Shown one piece after another: positions 34,703 to 42,776 of a stretch of DNA of 64,000 bases (position 1 is the stretch's first letter; every line of letters begins with the position of its first letter). The position numbers were made by a program, and so were the translations under genes. The notes below the pieces were generated by a model. That model ran no database searches, was not told the DNA's origin, and saw only the letters and a list, made by a program, of their open reading frames with translations. Source of the stretch: Phenylobacterium conjunctum (lineage in GTDB: Bacteria > Pseudomonadota > Alphaproteobacteria > Caulobacterales > Caulobacteraceae); assembly GCF_042679085.1 (NCBI RefSeq), contig NZ_JBHTLQ010000012.1, positions 28,188 through 92,187 on the forward strand, in the 5' to 3' direction.

Positions 34703-36510
34703 AAGCTTTGCCCGATGCTGAGATAGACCTGGAAGCTCGGATCGCCCTTGCGCTTGTTCAGCGGCACGGCGATGTCGGCGCGGATCGGGCCGAAGCCCAG
34801 GTCATAGCGAACCCCCAGGCCCGCCCCGACGCTCAGGTCCTTGAACGATGGGGTCGGGTCCGAGACGATGGAGCCGGCGTCGATGAAGGCCACAACGCCC
34901 CACCGGGCGGTGAGCTTCTGGCGAAGCTCGAACGAGGCCTCGGTCAGGGACAGGCCGCCTTCCGGTGTGTTGTCCGACAGTCGCGGGCCGATGCCCTGAT
35001 AGGCGTAGCCGCGCACGGAGCCGCCGCCACCGGAATAGAACCTGCGGGAGGCCGGCACTTCCGGGATCAGGCCGCCAATGATGGAGCCGACTTTCACTCG
35101 CCCGGCCAGCACCGTCCGCGCCTTTTCGCCGAAGGGCATGTAGGCCGTGCCCTGCGCCTGGGCCCGCAGATAGGGCAAGGTGTTGGAGCCGGAGATCAGG
35201 GTGGGCTCAAGTCTCGCCTCCACCCGCCAGCCGCGCTTGGGATCCAGGGGATCATCCGACCGGTCCAGGGCCAGGGCGCCCAGGGCCGCCACCGCGATCA
35301 GATCCCGGCCGAGCGGGCGCAATGTGGTCGCCTGACGCTCATCCGTCTGGCTGTAGCCAAGCGAGCCGCCGACGGTGACGTAGGAGGTCTTGCCGAACCG
35401 GCGCTGCACGTCGGCGCTGAGGCCGACGCCGGTTTCATCATAGGCGTCGGTCTGGGTGCGGTAGAGCGCCGTCGTCGCCTTCAGGGTCTGCTGGGCGCGG
35501 CGCCAATGCGGCAGGGAGACCTCGGCCCCGATTCGGCTGTCGAGGTTGGAGCCCTTGGCGAACACGGCGACCGTGTCGGCGCGGCCCAGGATATTGTAGC
35601 GGGTCAGGCGCGCGTCGGCGCCGGCGCCCTCGCTGGTCGAATAGCTGGCGCCGATCTCAAGCTGGCGCTTTGACCGGTCCGCGAGACTGACGATGACCGG
35701 GCGCAGACCCTGGAGGGTCGCCTCCGACCGCGGAGCCAGGGCCACCGTCACCGATTCGTAGACCCCGGTGTCGAGCAGCCGGCGTTCCAGTTCGCCCACG
35801 TCCTCGGGATCATAGGCGTCGCCGGGCGCCCAGGGGGCGAGCCGGTCAAGCCAGGCCGGATTGGTGCGCCCCGTCGTCACCAGCCGCACGCCATCCAGGC
35901 GCACCAGGCTGCCCGCCGCGATGCGATAGGTCGGTCGCACGGTCTGGTCGGCATGGTCGACGATGACCTCGCGCGGCTCCGCGGCGACATCGGCGAACCC
36001 GCGCTTCTGTACGGCGGCGACGATGCGCCCTTCAGCGCCCACCACGTCTCCCGCCCGGCCGGCCTGGCCGTTCGCCAAGCCCATGACCGCCTCAGCGGCC
36101 GCCTGGACCGTGGGCGGCGGCGCCTCGCCGCTCCAGCTGATCTGCGGATCGGCGATGAGGAAGCGGCGATGAGGCGTCACACGGACCACGGGCTGGGGCG
36201 TGTCGCCTTCGCCGACCTCCGGCTCGGCCTCCGCGCCGTAGTAGCCCTCGGACCTCAGCACAGCCAGGGCGTCCGATGCGGCCTCCCGGGCCCGCCGGCG
36301 CGCCTCGAAGCGATTCTCGATCGGCTGGTCGGTGTATCCGATGGCCTCGGCCAGCGCTGAGCGCAGCCGGCTGGGCAGATCGCCCTGAAGGCCAGCCTTG
36401 GGCGCCTCAGCGCGCGCGCCGCCTGGGCCCATCTGGACCAACAAGGCCGCTGAGGCGGCGACGGCATAGACCAGTCGTCCCACGTCCAAGAATCCGCGCT
36501 GAGCCCCCAC
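34699..36510 (-). CDS. tamA: Outer-membrane protein TamA (Omp85/BamA family)
   Basis: A 603-residue Omp85 protein: signal peptide (LVYAVAASAALLVQMGPGGA), POTRA repeats at about 40-270 with VRVTPHRRFLIADPQISW and SLVRLDGVRLVTTGRTNPAW, then a 16-strand barrel with the family's GGGSVRGYAYQGIGPR loop-6 motif and a C-terminal aromatic end (YLSIGQSF). It partners with TamB, encoded downstream with a four-base overlap. The start used is a GTG at 36510; another GTG at 36483 is also possible. No SD is obvious at either. Confidence 0.93.
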   Translation of the reverse strand: MGAQRGFLDVGRLVYAVAASAALLVQMGPGGARAEAPKAGLQGDLPSRLRSALAEAIGYTDQPIENRFEARRRAREAASDALAVLRSEGYYGAEAEPEVGEGDTPQPVVRVTPHRRFLIADPQISWSGEAPPPTVQAAAEAVMGLANGQAGRAGDVVGAEGRIVAAVQKRGFADVAAEPREVIVDHADQTVRPTYRIAAGSLVRLDGVRLVTTGRTNPAWLDRLAPWAPGDAYDPEDVGELERRLLDTGVYESVTVALAPRSEATLQGLRPVIVSLADRSKRQLEIGASYSTSEGAGADARLTRYNILGRADTVAVFAKGSNLDSRIGAEVSLPHWRRAQQTLKATTALYRTQTDAYDETGVGLSADVQRRFGKTSYVTVGGSLGYSQTDERQATTLRPLGRDLIAVAALGALALDRSDDPLDPKRGWRVEARLEPTLISGSNTLPYLRAQAQGTAYMPFGEKARTVLAGRVKVGSIIGGLIPEVPASRRFYSGGGGSVRGYAYQGIGPRLSDNTPEGGLSLTEASFELRQKLTARWGVVAFIDAGSIVSDPTPSFKDLSVGAGLGVRYDLGFGPIRADIAVPLNKRKGDPSFQVYLSIGQSF

Positions 36511-36744
36511 CGGATTTAGCCTTGTCGTCGCGCCGTGTCACCCGACCCGCCGACCTAACGGTGCTTTCGAATTGGGCGCCTGTCTGCTCAAATGACGGGC
36601 ATGAAGCCCCATGGTTCCCTTCGCTTCCGAAAACCCGCGCCCCGCAGTAGCGGCCTTCCTAGGGTCGAGCTCGATCACGACCCGGAAGGACCTCTCACGG
36701 TGGAGCTAGGATTGTCGACGGCGCCCAGACCTGATGAGACTGAA

Positions 36745-38184
36745 ATGGCCGCGCCAGCCCCTGCGCCTTATGACGAGATGCTGGTCGCCGCGGGGGAGGT
36801 CCGTGCTCACTACAAGACGCTCAACGACCGGATCGCCACCCTGGCCGGCGGCGAGCTGGCCGAACGGCAGAAGACTCTGGAGCGGTTCTTCCTGCTGCAG
36901 GGCATCACCTTCACCGTCTATGGCGGCGAAAGCTCCACCGAGCGGATCATTCCCACCGACCTCCTGCCGCGGATCATCCCGTCGGAGGAGTGGGATGTCA
37001 TCGAGGCCGGTCTGACCCAGCGCCTGCGCGCGCTGAACATGTTCCTGGCCGACATCTATGGCGAACAGCAGATTCTGATGGACGGTGTCGTGCCGCGGGA
37101 GCTGGTGCTGAGCGCGCCCTCCTACCGGCGCGAGATGCAGAACCTGTATGTGCCGCACCAAGCCTACGCCAATGTCTGCGGCTCGGACCTGATCCGCCAG
37201 CCGAACGGCGCGTTTGCGGTGCTGGAGGACAATCTGCGGGTTCCCTCCGGCGTGTCCTACATGCTGGCCAACCGCGAGGCCTCCAAGCGCGCCTTCCCGG
37301 GCACCTTCCGCACGGCGGGGGTGCGGGCGGTCGATCGCTATCCGGACCTGCTGCTCGCCACCCTCAAGAGCATGGCCGCTGACTGGCGGCCCAATCCGCA
37401 GGTCGTGGTGCTGACGCCCGGCGTCTACAACTCGGCCTATTACGAGCACGCCTATCTGGCCCGCCTGATGGGTTGTCCGCTGGTCGAGGGCCGCGACCTC
37501 GTGGTCCATGACAACATGGTCTACATGCGCACGACCACGGGCTTGCGCCGGATCGACGTCATCTATCGCCGGGTGGACGACGACTTCATCGACCCCCTCA
37601 CCTTCCGCCGGAACTCCGGGCTCGGGGTCGCCGGCCTGTTCAACGCCTACCGGGCCGGCAATGTGGTGATCTGCAACGCGCCGGGCACCGGCGTCGCCGA
37701 CGACAAGGCGGTCTACGCCTATGTGCCCGAGATCATTCGCTATTACCTGGGCGAGGACGCCATCCTGCCCAATATCGAGACCTATCTGTGCCGCGAGCCG
37801 GCCCAGCTGAGCCACGTCCTGGCCAATCTGGACAAGCTGGTGGTCAAGGCGGTGGGCGCGTCCGGCGGCTACGGCATGCTGGTCGGCCCGCACGCCAGCG
37901 CGGCCGAGCGGGCCGAGTTCGCCGAAGCCGTGAAGGCCGATCCGGACAACTACATCGCCCAACCGACAATCCAGCTGTCCACCGCGCCCTGCCTGATCGA
38001 CGGCCAGATCGAGGCCCGTCACGTGGACTTGCGGCCCTTCATCCTGTCGGGCGACAAGATCACCGTCACCCCCGGCGCCCTGACCCGCGTGGCCCTCAAG
38101 AAGGGCTCCCTGGTGGTCAATTCCAGCCAGGGCGGAGGGTCCAAGGACACCTGGGTCCTGGAAGCCAAGGAGCCTCGCCCATGA
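36745..38184 (+). CDS. Circularly permuted type-2 ATP-grasp protein (DUF404/DUF407)
   Basis: From the ATG at 36745 the protein is 479 residues, the usual size for this family; upstream in-frame starts (36592, or a TTG at 36712 with a ggag site) would add a non-conserved segment. Motifs: YDEMLVAAGEVRAHYKTL, QGITFTVYGGE, PRIIPSEEWDVIEAGLTQR, ALNMFLADIYGEQ, VLEDNLRVPSGVSYML and VVKAVGASGGYGMLVGP. These enzymes are predicted to join a carboxylate to an amine, perhaps making a small peptide, together with the alpha-E protein that follows. The product is unknown. First of a three-gene operon; its stop overlaps the next start (ATGA). Confidence 0.9.
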   Translation: MAAPAPAPYDEMLVAAGEVRAHYKTLNDRIATLAGGELAERQKTLERFFLLQGITFTVYGGESSTERIIPTDLLPRIIPSEEWDVIEAGLTQRLRALNMFLADIYGEQQILMDGVVPRELVLSAPSYRREMQNLYVPHQAYANVCGSDLIRQPNGAFAVLEDNLRVPSGVSYMLANREASKRAFPGTFRTAGVRAVDRYPDLLLATLKSMAADWRPNPQVVVLTPGVYNSAYYEHAYLARLMGCPLVEGRDLVVHDNMVYMRTTTGLRRIDVIYRRVDDDFIDPLTFRRNSGLGVAGLFNAYRAGNVVICNAPGTGVADDKAVYAYVPEIIRYYLGEDAILPNIETYLCREPAQLSHVLANLDKLVVKAVGASGGYGMLVGPHASAAERAEFAEAVKADPDNYIAQPTIQLSTAPCLIDGQIEARHVDLRPFILSGDKITVTPGALTRVALKKGSLVVNSSQGGGSKDTWVLEAKEPRP

Positions 38185-39125
38185 TGCTCGCGCGCGTCGC
38201 AGACAGCCTCTACTGGATCGGTCGCTATGTGGAGCGGGCGGAGCACATGTGCCGCCTATCCGACGTCATGCTGAACGCCACCCTCGACCGCACCGAGGCG
38301 GCGGCCCAGACCGCCCGCATGGCCCTGGCCGCGGTGGGCGACACAGACGCCTCCAAGGCCGCCGCGCCCTGGGATGCGGCCTACGCCCTGACCCTGGACC
38401 GCAATGACGGCGGCTCCATCACCAGCTCCCTGGCCCGGGCGCGGGAGAACGCCCGCCAGGTTCGCGACCAGATCACCACCGAGACCTGGGAGCGGCTGAA
38501 CCTCATCTACCTGCGCATGACCTCACCCAACGCCTCCAAGGCGTTCTCGGACGGGCCGTCGGCCTTCCTGCACGACATCATCGCCGACCTGCACCTGTTC
38601 AAGGGCGCCGCGGACGCCACCATGAGCCATGGCGAGGGCTGGCGGTTCCTCTTGCTCGGGGTCTATCTGGAACGCGCCCAGCTGATCGGCCGTCTGCTGG
38701 AGGTCTGTTTCGGCGAGGCGCGCGGCCGACGCATCGCCGACCACGCCCTGTTGACCAATGTGCTTCGCATGGGCTGCGCCCTGGAGCCCTATCTGCGGCG
38801 CTACACCGCCGACGTCCAGCCGCGCCAGATCCTCGAATTCCTGATGTTCGACGAGGACTTCCCGCGCTCGATCCGCTTCTCGACCACCCAGATCGAAGCC
38901 CACCTGTCAGGCATCAGCCGCTATGTGGAGGCCGCCGGCAACGGCGGGCCCGAACGCCTGGCCGGTCGCCTGAAGGCGCGTCTGCAGTACGCCGATGTCG
39001 AGAACCTCACGGTCGAGGGGGCCGGCGGCTTCCTGGCCACTGTGCTCGACGAGTGCGCCGCCATCCACGCCGCGGTCTATGAGACCTTCGTCGCCTATTC
39101 CCTCGAAATGCGCCTGCCGGCCTGA
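38181..39125 (+). CDS. Alpha-E domain protein (DUF403)
   Basis: A 314-residue all-helical protein starting at the first ATG of ATGATG at 38181, overlapping the ATP-grasp stop. Signature start MLARVADSLYWIGRYVERAE and later INAxxxx-like helices (ARQVRDQITTETWERLNLIY, EGWRFLLLGVYLERA), then ILEFLMFDEDFPRSIRFS, all typical of alpha-E (DUF403). The family is almost always paired with a circularly permuted ATP-grasp and a transglutaminase, as here, and is thought to act in the same peptide or modification pathway. No catalytic role is proved. Confidence 0.9.
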   Translation: MMLARVADSLYWIGRYVERAEHMCRLSDVMLNATLDRTEAAAQTARMALAAVGDTDASKAAAPWDAAYALTLDRNDGGSITSSLARARENARQVRDQITTETWERLNLIYLRMTSPNASKAFSDGPSAFLHDIIADLHLFKGAADATMSHGEGWRFLLLGVYLERAQLIGRLLEVCFGEARGRRIADHALLTNVLRMGCALEPYLRRYTADVQPRQILEFLMFDEDFPRSIRFSTTQIEAHLSGISRYVEAAGNGGPERLAGRLKARLQYADVENLTVEGAGGFLATVLDECAAIHAAVYETFVAYSLEMRLPA

Positions 39126-39134
39126 AGGATCACC

Positions 39135-40121
39135 ATGCTGCTCGAGGTCCGCCACGTCACCCAGTACCACTACGCCGAAACCGTGCGCGAAAGCGTCATG
39201 GAGGTGTGGATGCAGCCCCAGAAGGGCGCCCGCCAGCGGCTGATCAGCTTCGAGCTGGAGCTCGATCCGCCGGCCCAGCTGTTCTCCTACGCCGACGCCT
39301 ACGGGAACGCCGTCTACCACTTCGATGTGCCCCAGCCACACGACCGCCTGAACATCGTCGCCCGCTCGGCGGTGGAGACCCAGGCGCCCCCGCCCCTGCC
39401 CGACGCGCTCGACATGGGCGAATGGGACCGGCTGCGCGGCGAGTTTGTGCGGGGAGAGAACTTCGACTTCCTGCGCCATCATGGGTTCGCCATCGAGACC
39501 GAGGCGCTGAAGGCCTTCATGGTCGAGCGCGATATCGACCAGCTGCGCAGCCGCGACCCGCTGACCGCCGTGCGGACCCTGTCGACCATCATCTATGAGT
39601 CGTTCGCCTATGAGCCTGGCGTCACCGACGCCGACAGCCCCATCGACCAGGCGCTGGGGGCGCGCAGCGGGGTCTGCCAGGACTTCGCCCACATCATGAT
39701 CGCCATCTGCCGCAGCTGGGGGATTCCGGCCCGGTATGTCTCGGGCTACCTGTTCACGGATCGTCAGGCCGGCGACCGCTCAGACCCGGACGCCACCCAT
39801 GCCTGGGTGGAGGTTTTCCTGCCCTCGACGCGCTGGATCGGGCTGGACCCGACCAACAATGTGATGGCGGGCGAGCGCCACATCGCCGCCGCCGTAGGCC
39901 GCGACTATGCCGACGTGCCGCCGTCGCGGGGCGTCTACAAGGGCGATGCCGAGAGCCAGCTGGCGGTGGGCGTCTCGGTCCGTCGCGCGCGGGCGGCCCT
40001 GACCGAGCCGGAGTTCATCCGGATCGCCCAGCCGTCCTTCGCCCGGCCAGGCGGACGTCGGCGAGGTCCGGCCGGCGGCCTGCACTACGATCAGCAGCAA
40101 CAGCAGCAACAGCAGCAATAG
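39135..40121 (+). CDS. Bacterial transglutaminase-family protein with poly-Gln tail
   Basis: A 328-residue protein. N-terminal beta domain (LEVRHVTQYHYAETVRESVM) of the bacterial transglutaminase-like type, then the papain-like core with catalytic Cys in SGVCQDFAHIMIAICRSWGI, His in DATHAWVEVFLPS and Asp in WIGLDPTNN. Such proteins act as proteases or amide-bond enzymes; with the ATP-grasp and alpha-E partners it may cleave or transfer the peptide product. The C terminus is a basic linker followed by nine consecutive glutamines coded by three copies of a 9-base repeat. Its last 107 bases overlap a gene on the other strand. Confidence 0.92.
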   Translation: MLLEVRHVTQYHYAETVRESVMEVWMQPQKGARQRLISFELELDPPAQLFSYADAYGNAVYHFDVPQPHDRLNIVARSAVETQAPPPLPDALDMGEWDRLRGEFVRGENFDFLRHHGFAIETEALKAFMVERDIDQLRSRDPLTAVRTLSTIIYESFAYEPGVTDADSPIDQALGARSGVCQDFAHIMIAICRSWGIPARYVSGYLFTDRQAGDRSDPDATHAWVEVFLPSTRWIGLDPTNNVMAGERHIAAAVGRDYADVPPSRGVYKGDAESQLAVGVSVRRARAALTEPEFIRIAQPSFARPGGRRRGPAGGLHYDQQQQQQQQQ

Positions 40122-40512
40122 GCGCCACCGCGGCGCGGGCGATCAGCGGCGATGGCAAGGGCGTCAGGCCGCGGATCGCGAACACCGGGTTGTCCGAGAG
40201 GTCGAAGGTCACCTGCACCCGCAGGCTCTGGCCCTGGCGATCCACGGACAGGTCGGTGATCGGCGCCGACAGCGCCTGGGCCGCGGCGGATCGGGCGACC
40301 TTTAGAGGATCCTGGTCCTGGGAGGCCGCCGCGACGGCATAGGCCGCCTGCTCCGCGGCCGCCTGCACCCGACCGGTCAGCCAGAAATAGCCGCCCCAGG
40401 TGAACCCCGCCCAGGCGAGCAGGAATAGCCCCGGAAGCAGCAAGGCCAGGTCACGACGCCGAAGGCCTGGCGCGGCGATGGCGGCTCCTATTGGACGGGA
40501 CTTCGACTCCAT
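40015..40512 (-). CDS. Single-pass membrane protein, pseudopilin-like
   Basis: A possible 165-residue protein from the ATG at 40512: basic N terminus, a membrane helix at about 22-45 (ALLLPGLFLLAWAGFTWGGY), then AAEQAAYAVAAASQDQDP and a predicted beta-rich stretch (DLSVDRQGQSLRVQVTFDLS). The helix followed by an Ala-rich helical AEQAA segment resembles TadE/TadG-like pilus proteins, but key residues are lacking, so this is only a likeness. The last 36 residues are read antisense to the transglutaminase tail, including an Ala-Val repeat from the 9-base repeat, so the true end may differ from the ancestral gene. Confidence 0.55.
   Translation of the reverse strand: MESKSRPIGAAIAAPGLRRRDLALLLPGLFLLAWAGFTWGGYFWLTGRVQAAAEQAAYAVAAASQDQDPLKVARSAAAQALSAPITDLSVDRQGQSLRVQVTFDLSDNPVFAIRGLTPLPSPLIARAAVAPIAAVAAVAADRSAGRRPDLADVRLAGRRTAGRSG
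40092..40118 (+). repeat. Three copies of a 9-base repeat (CAGCAGCAA)
   Basis: CAGCAGCAA three times in a row, directly before the TAG stop of the transglutaminase gene, giving nine glutamines. On the other strand the same repeat encodes an Ala-Ala-Val run in the overlapping membrane-protein gene. Length changes in whole 9-base units would keep both frames. Confidence 0.95.
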
Positions 40513-40608
40513 GCCCCGTCATCGACCGGGGTTGGTGAATCTACCGTTAAAGTTGTTATTTGCGGTTCGCTCTCAGCTCACGAGCACATGCACGAGGCGC
40601 CGCCCAGC

Positions 40609-40809
40609 TCAGTTCAACCGCTTGGGATCCGGCGGCTCGCGCGTCAGCTGGGCGATGCAGGCCAGAATGTCATCCCACTGGGCCAGGCCATCGAGATCGC
40701 CCAGCGCCGCGTATTCCGCAGCCCTCAACATGGCGATGACCTCAGCGTCATCCCCATACTGCGCGATCAGTTTCATCGCGGCCTGCTCGGCGCCTAGGGA
40801 TTGGGTCAT
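40609..40809 (-). CDS. Small conserved-looking hypothetical protein (66 residues)
   Basis: A 66-residue acidic helical protein from the ATG at 40809, supported by a strong ggagg site five bases upstream. Sequence features: MKLIAQYGDDAEVIAMLRAA, then GDLDGLAQWDDILACIAQLT. No domain recognised; small proteins of this type (an acidic amphipathic helix pair) are common in Alphaproteobacteria. It lies 65 bases beyond the 3' end of tRNA-Lys on the same strand and may be co-transcribed or independent. The interval has no other plausible gene. Confidence 0.65.
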   Translation of the reverse strand: MTQSLGAEQAAMKLIAQYGDDAEVIAMLRAAEYAALGDLDGLAQWDDILACIAQLTREPPDPKRLN

Positions 40810-40874
40810 CGGCTCCTCCGTCCGGCATACGGCTCGGCCCGCAATCAGGATGCAGCGTACCGTCGAGGAAGAGT

Positions 40875-40949
40875 TGGTAGGCCGGCTGGGATTCGAACCC
40901 AGGACCATTCGATTAAAAGTCGAATGCTCTACCACTGAGCTACCGGCCC
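40875..40949 (-). tRNA. tRNA-Lys (anticodon UUU)
   Basis: A 75-base cloverleaf on the minus strand, including an encoded CCA end. Acceptor GGGCCGG pairs with CCGGCCT (one G-U at the end), D arm GCTC...GAGC, anticodon stem ATTCGA/TCGAAT with loop containing TTT, T arm CTGGG-TTCGAAT-CCCAG. Discriminator A. The anticodon UUU gives lysine. No other tRNA follows. Confidence 0.96.
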
Positions 40950-41064
40950 GCGTCGCGGCGCAGGGGCGCCGGGCGAAGCGGCGGGGACCATAGGGCCGAG
41001 GCCATTGAGGAGCAAGGCCACGCGCGGCCTTTCCACACAGCTTCGCCGGACGATATGATCGGGC

Positions 41065-41676
41065 ATGCGCCTCGCCGCCTTGCTCGCCCTGTCGATCCTC
41101 GTTCCGAGCCTGGCGGGCTGTGCGTCCTCGCCGGCCGCCAATGGATCGCCGCGCATCCAGACGACCTCCCAGGCCAACCGCGCCAACCTGGGCGGGGCGG
41201 TGTCCGCGCCCATGCGCGACCTGAACGTCCTGCGCACCAAGATCCCGGCCGTGCTGCTGGAGGCGATGGCCGATCCCTATGCCCGCCCCTCGCCGATGAC
41301 CTGCGCGCGGCTGACCGCCCTCTTGCTGCCGCTGAACGGGGCGCTGGGGGCGGACCTGGACGAGCCGCCGATGGACGAGGACGACCTGGTCCATAAGGGC
41401 CAGTCCTCGGTGCTGGGCTATGTGGCCGGCGCGGCCTCGGACGTGATCCCCTTCCGGGGCTGGGTGCGGAAGCTCTCCGGCGCCGAGCAGCACGACAGCT
41501 TCGTCTCCCAAGCCATCACCTCGGGAGCCGTGCGGCGCGCCTACCTGAAGGGGCTGGGCGAGGCGCACAACTGCTCAGCCCCGGCCACGGCGATGCACGT
41601 CCCCTTCGAGCGCAAGCTGCCCGACCCGCCGCCCCCGCCCGAGCAGAAGGGCAAGCCGCGCTACCGGATCCGCTGA
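41065..41676 (+). CDS. Hypothetical lipoprotein
   Basis: A 203-residue putative lipoprotein: signal MRLAALLALSILVPSLAGC with lipobox LAGC and Cys19. A Ser/Asn/Gln-rich linker is followed by a helical region (MRDLNVLRTKIPAVLLEAMA, CARLTALLLPLNGALGADLD) and a Pro-rich end (PDPPPPPEQKGKPRYRIR). The central part, with SSVLGYVAGAASDVIPFRGW, looks conserved-type but I recognise no family. Its last 16 bases overlap the 3' end of tgt on the other strand. Confidence 0.78.
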   Translation: MRLAALLALSILVPSLAGCASSPAANGSPRIQTTSQANRANLGGAVSAPMRDLNVLRTKIPAVLLEAMADPYARPSPMTCARLTALLLPLNGALGADLDEPPMDEDDLVHKGQSSVLGYVAGAASDVIPFRGWVRKLSGAEQHDSFVSQAITSGAVRRAYLKGLGEAHNCSAPATAMHVPFERKLPDPPPPPEQKGKPRYRIR

Positions 41677-42776
41677 CGGGCCTTGAAGTCGGCGCGGAAG
41701 GCCTCGAACCGGCCCTCGGCGATGGCCGCGCGCATGGCCGCGGTCAGGGCCTGGAAGAAGGCGATGTTGTGCCAGGACAGCAGCACCTGGCCCAGGATCT
41801 CCTCGGCCTTCACCAGATGGTGCAGATAGGCCTTGGAATAGTGGCTGGACGCCGGACAGGCGATGGTCTCGTCCAGCGGGCTGTCATCCTCGGCGAACCG
41901 GGCGTTCTTCAGGTTGATCGGGCCTTCCCAGGTCCAGGCCTGGCCGTGACGGCCTGAGCGCGTGGGCAGGACGCAGTCGAACATGTCGACGCCCCGGGCC
42001 ACGGCTTCCACCAGGTCGATGGGCTTGCCCACCCCCATCAGGTAGCGGGGTCGGTCAGCGGGCAGCATGGCGGGCGCATAGTCGAGCACCTCGCACATGG
42101 CCTCGTGCCCCTCGCCCACCGCCAGCCCGCCCAGGGCGTAGCCGTCGAAGCCGGTCTCGATCAGGCGCTCGGCGGATTCCTTGCGCAGGTGCTCGAAGGT
42201 CGAGCCCTGCTGTATGCCGAACAGGGCCTGGGTCGGGCGCTCGCCAAAGGCGGCCTTGGAGCGCGCGCCCCAGCGGGCCGAGAGCAGCATGGCTTCGCGG
42301 GCCCGATTCTCCTCCGCCGGCCAGGCGACGCACTCGTCCAGCTGCATGACGATATCGGAGCCCAGCAGGTCGGCCTGGATCTCGATGGAGCGCTCGGGGC
42401 TGAGGACATGGCGCGAACCGTCGATATGGCTCTGGAAGGCGACGGCCTCCTCCGTGACCTTGGCGATCTTGGACAGGCTCATCACCTGGAAGCCGCCGGA
42501 GTCGGTCAGGATCGGCTTGTCCCAGCGCATGAAGCGATGCAGGCCGCCCAGGCGCTTCACCCGCTCGGCGGTAGGCCGCAGCATCAGGTGGTAGGTGTTG
42601 CCCAGGATGATATCGGCGCCGGTGGCGGCCACTTGGTCAACGGTCAGGGCCTTCACCGTGGCGGCCGTGCCGACCGGCATGAAGGCCGGCGTGCGGATGT
42701 CGCCGCGCGCGGTCTTCAGAACCCCGGTGCGCGCGGCCCCGTCACGGGCCGAGATCTCGAACGGAAAGGCGCTCAC
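41661..42776 (-). CDS. tgt: tRNA-guanine (queuine) transglycosylase
   Basis: Exchanges guanine-34 in Asn, Asp, His and Tyr tRNAs for the queuosine precursor preQ1. 371 residues. N-terminal GTAATVKALTVDQVAATGAD, GGLHRFMRWDKPILTDSGGF with a catalytic Asp, GGLAVGEGHEAMCEVL and the RYLMGVGKPIDLVEAVARGV segment with the second catalytic Asp in MFDCVLPTRSGRHG are standard. The zinc ligands C-x-C... appear as CPASSHYSKAYLHHL near the C terminus, fewer cysteines than in E. coli (the CxCxxC motif is partly altered). GTG start at 42776 overlaps the queA stop. Confidence 0.96.
   Translation of the reverse strand: MSAFPFEISARDGAARTGVLKTARGDIRTPAFMPVGTAATVKALTVDQVAATGADIILGNTYHLMLRPTAERVKRLGGLHRFMRWDKPILTDSGGFQVMSLSKIAKVTEEAVAFQSHIDGSRHVLSPERSIEIQADLLGSDIVMQLDECVAWPAEENRAREAMLLSARWGARSKAAFGERPTQALFGIQQGSTFEHLRKESAERLIETGFDGYALGGLAVGEGHEAMCEVLDYAPAMLPADRPRYLMGVGKPIDLVEAVARGVDMFDCVLPTRSGRHGQAWTWEGPINLKNARFAEDDSPLDETIACPASSHYSKAYLHHLVKAEEILGQVLLSWHNIAFFQALTAAMRAAIAEGRFEAFRADFKARQRIR

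Noticed and set aside
32516..34726. Open frame of over 700 codons opposite tamB
   Set aside because: Same explanation: no motif, biased composition, and tamB is convincing on the other strand.
36592..36744. Upstream N-terminal extension of the ATP-grasp protein
   Set aside because: The extra 51 residues do not resemble the family start and the first ATG has no ribosome site; left as an alternative.
40092..40118. CRISPR-like or transposon-related repeat
   Set aside because: Only three 9-base units inside coding sequence, with no spacers or terminal repeats.
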